A stretch of 64,000 nt of DNA from Pseudomonas sp. RIT-PI-q (GTDB lineage: Bacteria; Pseudomonadota; Gammaproteobacteria; Pseudomonadales; Pseudomonadaceae): positions 1-64,000 of the forward strand of contig NZ_LHPC01000077.1 in the NCBI RefSeq assembly GCF_001297125.1, given 5' to 3'. The position numbers and the translations under genes were made by a program. The notes under the pieces are model-generated. The model saw nothing but the letters and a program-made list of their open reading frames with translations. It did not search any database and was not told the origin of the DNA. Numbering within the stretch: the stretch's first letter is position 1; each line of letters opens with the position of its first letter. Below are positions 59,343 to 64,000 of the stretch, piece by piece.

Positions 59343-60689
59343 ATGAGAAAGCCGCCCATGCTGAAGGGGAGATCCGACCCGGTGTTCGATCGGCTTGGGC
59401 AGTCGCCGCACAAGGAACGCCTCTCGGATTACCTGGCATTGCTCAAGCCTCTGGACGATCAGGGGCGCTATCTCCCTTTCGATGAATTGCGTTTTCGCTG
59501 GGCGCCGGGTCTGGATGCGAATGTGTGCTGGGCATTGGTCAAGAAAGCCCGGAACGCCCAATATTCCAGTCTTCTACCCTTGGGTGAGCCCGTTCAGTGG
59601 GGGCGTTTCGTGTTGACGCCGCTGGCGCAAAAAACCATTTCCGCCGTGGACCGGCAAACGACGACGGCTGCGCTGGAATACATGACCGGTCAGATCGGTG
59701 AGCGTGCGCATTTCAGCTATTGGCTCAACGATCTGATCGAAGACGAAGCCATCAGCAGCAGTCAGCTGGAAGGTGCCGCCACGACCACTCGGGTGGCCAA
59801 GGACATGCTCAAGCGCAACCGCCTGCCACGTACGCCGGATGAACGGATGGTTATTGGCAATTACAAGATGATGAATTTTGCCTGGGAAAAGCGTTACGCC
59901 CCCTTGAGCACCGAGTTGATTGCGGCGATGCATCGCGTCGGCGTTGAGGGCATCAATGATCCGCAGTATTCGCCAGGGGCATTCAGGGTCAATGATGATG
60001 TGGTGGTGCAAGACGGCGAAGGTAATACGGTACACACACCGCCTTCCGCCGACGGACTCGTGTCACGTTTGCGGATGCTGTCAAAGTGGATCAACCAGTC
60101 CCACGACGACCCCGATCACTCGGGTTATCTTCATCCGCTGATCAAAGGCATCGCCCTGCACTTTGTGCTGGGTTATGAGCACCCGTTTCGCGATGGCAAC
60201 GGTCGGGTCGCGAGGGCGTTGTTTTACTGGTTTATGTTCAAGCACGATTTTTCGGCATTTCGCTACATCGCGATCAGCATTTTGCTGCGCAACGCGCCGG
60301 TGAAGTACGGGCGCTCCTATCTGCACACAGAAGCCGACGATCTGGATTTGACTTATTTCATCGATTTCCAGTGCTCGGTCATCCTGCGCGCTGTCGGCCG
60401 TTTTACCGAGGCTTATCGGAAAAGTCTGGCAGTTGCCGAGAACTTTGATCGATGGCTGTTGGCGTCCGGTTTTTTCGACCGGCTCACCGAGAAGCAGCGC
60501 GCCGTCTACCACGTGGCCAAGAGCGGCATGGCCAAGGAATTTACGGCGGTCAATGTGAAAGAGAATCTGGAGTGTTCCTACAACACCGCAGCGGCCACGC
60601 TGAACGGGTTGGTCGAGTTGGAGGTATTCGAGAAAAGGAAGATGGGCCGCGAGTGGGTGTTTTTTCTGCGTCCAGCCTCCGCCACCTGA
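59343..60689 (+). CDS. Fic-family protein AMPylator, class II, with inhibitory motif
   Basis: The 448-residue protein has the complete Fic motif HPFRDGNGRVAR at 280-291, with the catalytic His280. An N-terminal inhibitory helix SSQLEG (S139xxxE143G144) makes it a class II Fic protein. The N-terminal ~100 residues and the C-terminal region (about 375-448; AVYHVAKSGMAKEFTAVN, then a NTAAATLNGLVELEVFEKRK winged helix) are DNA-binding-like. Fic proteins transfer AMP to a hydroxyl of a target protein. The target is unknown; the winged helix suggests autoregulation. It has no homologue in the recalled PA3676-PA3673 order, so it may be an insertion. Confidence 0.85.
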   Translation: MRKPPMLKGRSDPVFDRLGQSPHKERLSDYLALLKPLDDQGRYLPFDELRFRWAPGLDANVCWALVKKARNAQYSSLLPLGEPVQWGRFVLTPLAQKTISAVDRQTTTAALEYMTGQIGERAHFSYWLNDLIEDEAISSSQLEGAATTTRVAKDMLKRNRLPRTPDERMVIGNYKMMNFAWEKRYAPLSTELIAAMHRVGVEGINDPQYSPGAFRVNDDVVVQDGEGNTVHTPPSADGLVSRLRMLSKWINQSHDDPDHSGYLHPLIKGIALHFVLGYEHPFRDGNGRVARALFYWFMFKHDFSAFRYIAISILLRNAPVKYGRSYLHTEADDLDLTYFIDFQCSVILRAVGRFTEAYRKSLAVAENFDRWLLASGFFDRLTEKQRAVYHVAKSGMAKEFTAVNVKENLECSYNTAAATLNGLVELEVFEKRKMGREWVFFLRPASAT

Positions 60690-60693
60690 ACCA

Positions 60694-60786
60694 CTGTAGG
60701 AGCGAGCCTGCTCGCGATGGCGACGTATCAGCCGAAACTCATGTTGACTGACACGACCTCATCGCGAGCAGGCTCACTCCCACAGG
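60694..60786. repeat. REPIN, GTAGGAGCGAGCCTGCTCGCGAT type
   Basis: CTGTAGGAGCGAGCCTGCTC and GAGCAGGCTCACTCCCACAG are inverted with three mismatches. The spacer CGTATCAGCCGAAACTCATG resembles that of 18292 and others (CTGACA/TGTTGACTGACA). Confidence 0.85.
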
Positions 60787-60801
60787 TTTTTGCGCCAGGG
60801 C

Positions 60802-61491
60802 TTAGAGGGTGCCGAATACTTTCTTGGCCAGGCTGGTCGCCGCCGCAGCCGGGTTTTGGCGAATGGTTTCTTCCTGTTTACCAATCATCTCGAACAAACC
60901 GTTCAACGCTTGCTCGGTCACGTAGCTCTCGATGTTGGCATTTTTCGTGTCGATCACGCCCAGGGTCGCGGCTTGCCCGGCGAACGAGTTGTACTGCTTG
61001 GCCAGGCCGACCTGGTCGGTGGCTTGCTTGACGATGGGCAGGAACTTGACGCGGATCTGTTCGCGACTGGTTTTGCTCAGGTATTGGGTGGCGGAGTCTT
61101 TGCCGCCGCTGAGAATCCCTTTGGCGTCCTCCACGCTCATCTTTTTCACCGCATCCACGAGGATCGGCTGAGCCTGGGTCACGGCAGTTTCGGCTGCTTT
61201 GTTCATGCTGACTTCCAGCTGTTCAACCTGGTCGCCCATGCCGAACTGTTTCATTTTGCTGGCGGCTTTGCCCAGTTTGCCTGGCAGTTCGATTTTCACA
61301 TCCGGGTTGTTGCTGAATCCGCCCGGCGTGCCGAGTTGCTTCACGGCGAGTTGTGCGCCTTGTGTCAGTGCGTCCTTGAGGCCACCGGTGGCGTCTTTTT
61401 GCGACAGGTCACTGAGCGACAACGCCAGGGCGCTGGCGGAGATCATCAAGCCTGCGCACAGGCCGGCGAAGCGAAGGGTAGGGCGGAGCAT
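60802..61491 (-). CDS. DUF4197 periplasmic protein
   Basis: The 229-residue protein has a signal peptide (LRPTLRFAGLCAGLMISASA, cleavage after ALA near 24) and the DUF4197 domain. The domain includes GLKDALTQGAQLAVKQLG, NPDVKIELPGKLGKAASKMK and AKQYNSFAGQAATLG. The function is unknown. It precedes the YbaY-like gene in the plsB direction and corresponds to PA3675-PA3674 by position. Confidence 0.85.
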   Translation of the reverse strand: MLRPTLRFAGLCAGLMISASALALSLSDLSQKDATGGLKDALTQGAQLAVKQLGTPGGFSNNPDVKIELPGKLGKAASKMKQFGMGDQVEQLEVSMNKAAETAVTQAQPILVDAVKKMSVEDAKGILSGGKDSATQYLSKTSREQIRVKFLPIVKQATDQVGLAKQYNSFAGQAATLGVIDTKNANIESYVTEQALNGLFEMIGKQEETIRQNPAAAATSLAKKVFGTL

Positions 61492-61518
61492 GGAAGTTTC
61501 CTTGTTTGAATGAGGAAA

Positions 61519-61917
61519 TTAGCGGACGGCGTCGACGCGGATTTTCAGCGGCTGTGGATCCTTGCCGTCAAGTTGCACGGCGTGATGCTCGGTGTTGATG
61601 AACATCAGTTTACCGTCGACTTCGATGCGCGCGCTGATCGAATAACGATGGCCAGGTTTGACCTGCGCCGGATCGTAACTCAGATGAAACGGCAGCGGCA
61701 CCTGGCCTTTGACCTGGCCTTTCTGTTCATCGAGCACCACAGCTGGCGCATCAGCCAGGGACACATCCTGCAGGCTGACGCTCAAGATGGCGGTTGGCGG
61801 CAGGGCAATTCGTTGCAGGTAGAAGACTTCGCCATCGAGGCTGGTTTTGGCGGCGGGTGGTATGGACTGGCAGGCTCCGAGCAACGCAATAAGCCCCAGA
61901 AGCGAAAGTTTTTTCAT
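61519..61917 (-). CDS. YbaY-family lipoprotein
   Basis: The 132-residue lipoprotein has the lipobox LLGAC (Cys at 16) and the YbaY beta-barrel pattern: VFYLQRIALPPTAILSVSLQ, LPFHLSYDPAQVKPGHRYSI and SARIEVDGKLMFINTE. YbaY is an outer-membrane lipoprotein linked to glycogen or envelope homeostasis in E. coli; the precise role is unknown. It is co-oriented with the DUF4197 gene 27 bases downstream. Confidence 0.85.
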   Translation of the reverse strand: MKKLSLLGLIALLGACQSIPPAAKTSLDGEVFYLQRIALPPTAILSVSLQDVSLADAPAVVLDEQKGQVKGQVPLPFHLSYDPAQVKPGHRYSISARIEVDGKLMFINTEHHAVQLDGKDPQPLKIRVDAVR

Positions 61918-62067
61918 GAATTAAATCCTTGTTGACGCTGGATGAGGTGGGCAAGCATATCGCTTGGGTGGCGAACCCCATGTAGGGAAAGTCCTGCGTT
62001 GGGTAGCGAATTAATAACCAGCTGGATAAGAAGCTTCCTTGCTTCTATAAGACCCTGCATCGATGTC

Positions 62068-64000
62068 TCAGACCGGCGTGACCCACTCCGCCGCATCTTC
62101 ACTGCGATGCAACGCCACCTGACGGATCGACAAGCGAATCTCCGCCGGCAATACCCGTTTCGCCGCGCCTTCGGCGAGTTCGCCCAGCAGTTCGTGGTAG
62201 CTCAGCTTGCCGGCTTCATCGCGCTTGAGTACGTCGAGGTCGAGCATCGTCTGGATGAAGTGACGGAACAGGCTCTTGTCGAAGAACTCCGGGGCGTTCA
62301 GGCCATGCAGGATCGACAGGCGCTGGGCCATGACGGTGCAGAGGTCTTCCAGTTCTTCGGCGCTGATGCTGTTCTGGCCGCTGTTGAGTAGCAGGGACAC
62401 GGTCATGTAGAAGCGTTGCAGGGTCTGAGCGATGCTTTTCGACAGCAGCGTCAGCAGCACGAAATGCCGCGAGCTTGGCGCTGGACGCAGGTAGACGTCG
62501 TTCTCGAAACGCAGCAGGCCTTGTTCGACGAACGCCTCCAGCCATTGATCGATCACCGCATCCAGCTCGTCCAGCGACCAGCGAATGAACAGCTCCGCTT
62601 GCAGGTACGGGTACAGCGCGCGGGTGTAGCGCAGGATCTGTTCGCGGCTCATGCGCGACGCGCTCTGGAAGAAGCTCGCCAGCAATGCAGGCAGCGCGAA
62701 GATGTGCAGCACGTTGTTGCGGTAGTAGGTCATCAGGACGGCGTTCTGCTCGTCCAGGTACAGAATCTTGCCCAGCGCATCGCTCTGCTCGGACAGCAGG
62801 TCCATGTCCTTCACATGCTCGATCAGCGCCCGGCCATCACCTTCAGGCAGCGTGGTGTGCGGCGAATACGGGACCTTGCGCAGCAGCGCCAGGTACAGAT
62901 CGAGCACCCGCGCCATGGCGCGATCATCGAGGGCCAGGCGACTGGTAGACAGCAACGCCAAAGCCACCAGGTTGACCGGGTTGATCGCCGCCGCTTCGTT
63001 CAAATGCTGTGCGACTTTTTCGCCGAGACGGTGGGTGGTTTCGTGGAGCCAGGCCGGTTTGTACTGCGGGCCGAGTTCCTGTTGACGCCAGTCTGGCTGT
63101 TCGCTGTCGAGGAACTCCGCCAGTTTGATCGGCTCGCCGAAGTTCACCGCGACCTGCCCGAAGCGCTGCTTGAGCGCGCCGATGACTTTGAAGATGTCGA
63201 AGATCGACTCTTTCTTCTTGGTCGCGCCGCGCAGTTCGCCGAGGTAGGTCCGGCCTTCCAGCACACGTTCGTAACCGATGTAGACCGGGATGAAGACGAT
63301 CGGCATCCGCGAGGAACGCAGGAAGCTGCGCAAGGTAATCGCGAGCATCCCGGTTTTTGGTTGCAGCATGCGCCCGGTGCGCGAGCGGCCGCCTTCGACG
63401 AAATACTCCACCGGGAAACCTTTGGTGAACAAGGTGTGCAGGTATTCGTTGAACACCGAGGTGTAGAGCGGGTTGCCCTTGAACGTGCGGCGCATGAAGA
63501 ACGCGCCGCCACGGCGCAGCAGGCTGCCGATGACCGGCATGTTGAGGTTGATCCCGGCGGCGATGTGCGGCGGGGTCAGGCCGTTGCGAAACAGCAGGTA
63601 CGAAAGCAACAGGTAGTCGATGTGGCTGCGATGGCACGGCACATAGATCACTTCGTGACCCTGGGCGACGTTCTGCACGCCTTCGATGTGATTGACCTTG
63701 ATGCCGTCGTAGATCTTGTTCCAGAACCAGCTCAGCACCACTTCCAAGAAACGGATCGCGGTGTAGGTGTAGTCCGAGGCGATCTCGTTGCCATAACGCA
63801 GGGCTTGGGCCTTGGCTTTCTCCGGGGAAATGTTCTCGCGCTCGGCTTCGTCGAGGATCGCTTGCTTGACCAGTGGCTGATTGAGCAGGCCTTTGACCAG
63901 GTTGCGGCGGTGGGAAATGTCCGGGCCGATGACGGCGGCTTTCAGGTTGCGAAAGTGCACCCGCAGAATCCGCTGGGCCATGCGTACAGTGCGTTCGTGG
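62068..64000 (-). CDS. plsB: Glycerol-3-phosphate 1-O-acyltransferase PlsB, 5'-truncated by the window
   Basis: The visible C-terminal ~643 residues contain the acyltransferase signature HRSHID (HX4D), then FFMRRTFKGNPLYTSV, FVEGGRSRTG and the acceptor-binding IVFIPVYIGYERVLEG. PlsB transfers the acyl chain from acyl-ACP or acyl-CoA to the sn-1 position of glycerol-3-phosphate, the first step of phospholipid synthesis. PlsB is usually ~830 residues, so roughly 190 N-terminal residues lie beyond 64000. The frame stays open to the window edge with no start, so the gene is not broken inside the window. Confidence 0.93.
   Translation of the reverse strand, partial: HERTVRMAQRILRVHFRNLKAAVIGPDISHRRNLVKGLLNQPLVKQAILDEAERENISPEKAKAQALRYGNEIASDYTYTAIRFLEVVLSWFWNKIYDGIKVNHIEGVQNVAQGHEVIYVPCHRSHIDYLLLSYLLFRNGLTPPHIAAGINLNMPVIGSLLRRGGAFFMRRTFKGNPLYTSVFNEYLHTLFTKGFPVEYFVEGGRSRTGRMLQPKTGMLAITLRSFLRSSRMPIVFIPVYIGYERVLEGRTYLGELRGATKKKESIFDIFKVIGALKQRFGQVAVNFGEPIKLAEFLDSEQPDWRQQELGPQYKPAWLHETTHRLGEKVAQHLNEAAAINPVNLVALALLSTSRLALDDRAMARVLDLYLALLRKVPYSPHTTLPEGDGRALIEHVKDMDLLSEQSDALGKILYLDEQNAVLMTYYRNNVLHIFALPALLASFFQSASRMSREQILRYTRALYPYLQAELFIRWSLDELDAVIDQWLEAFVEQGLLRFENDVYLRPAPSSRHFVLLTLLSKSIAQTLQRFYMTVSLLLNSGQNSISAEELEDLCTVMAQRLSILHGLNAPEFFDKSLFRHFIQTMLDLDVLKRDEAGKLSYHELLGELAEGAAKRVLPAEIRLSIRQVALHRSEDAAEWVTPV

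Overview
The window is chromosomal DNA of a Pseudomonas, most likely of the P. fluorescens group. Three things point there: high-GC coding sequence, many dispersed REP doublets (REPINs) with the Pseudomonas GTAGGAGC/GTGGGAGC ends, and gene orders known from Pseudomonas (aatJQMP-aauSR, a full wsp operon followed by prfB-lysS, mexL-mexJK, plsB). Position 1 looks like a contig end: the first ~110 bases are an abnormal G-rich string running into the 3' part of a MipA/OmpV-like gene. The right edge cuts plsB. I saw no rRNA, tRNA, CRISPR array or insertion sequence.

Layout. 0.5-2.2 kb (minus): an arginase-fold hydrolase translationally coupled to two small DMT membrane proteins. 2.4-9.5 kb (minus): glpM, the AauS/AauR two-component system and the acidic amino-acid ABC transporter aatJQMP, with a near-consensus sigma-54 promoter before aatJ. 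9.7-11.3 kb: opgD. 11.7-15.0 kb is accessory-looking: a 61-residue protein gene, a BRO-N (phage antirepressor-like) gene behind a long structured leader, and an RloA/RloB (AbiL-like) gene pair. 15.1-25.2 kb (minus): polyamine/GABA metabolism, with an APC permease, a ydcSTUVW-like ABC transporter plus aminobutyraldehyde dehydrogenase, a second paralogous aldehyde dehydrogenase and a LysR regulator. 25.4 kb: a DUF533 membrane protein.

26.4-34.8 kb (plus) is the complete wspABCDEFR surface-sensing chemosensory operon ending in the diguanylate cyclase WspR. It is followed by prfB (with the programmed +1 frameshift), lysS, a TetR regulator, a lipoprotein, a QEGLA/DUF1704 putative metallopeptidase, a lipoprotein alpha/beta hydrolase, an OmpA-type lipoprotein (LptF-like), a DUF4398 lipoprotein, ppc, adk, tsaB, a DUF72 protein, a PEP-mutase-family enzyme, an extensin-like protein, a repeat protein, rsmJ, a MexL-type TetR with the divergent mexJK-type RND pump, a Fic-family enzyme, DUF4197 and YbaY-like proteins, and plsB. 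From memory this order from wsp to plsB follows PA3708-PA3673 of P. aeruginosa, with the Fic gene apparently added.

The most unusual items are the BRO-N leader, in which a 10-base segment is perfectly complementary to the Shine-Dalgarno region 80 bases downstream (C4/ant-like); the neighbouring RloAB pair; the arginase-fold/DMT-pair cassette; an inverted repeat whose right arm contains the fic ribosome binding site; and copies of REP elements that share their internal spacers as well as their ends.
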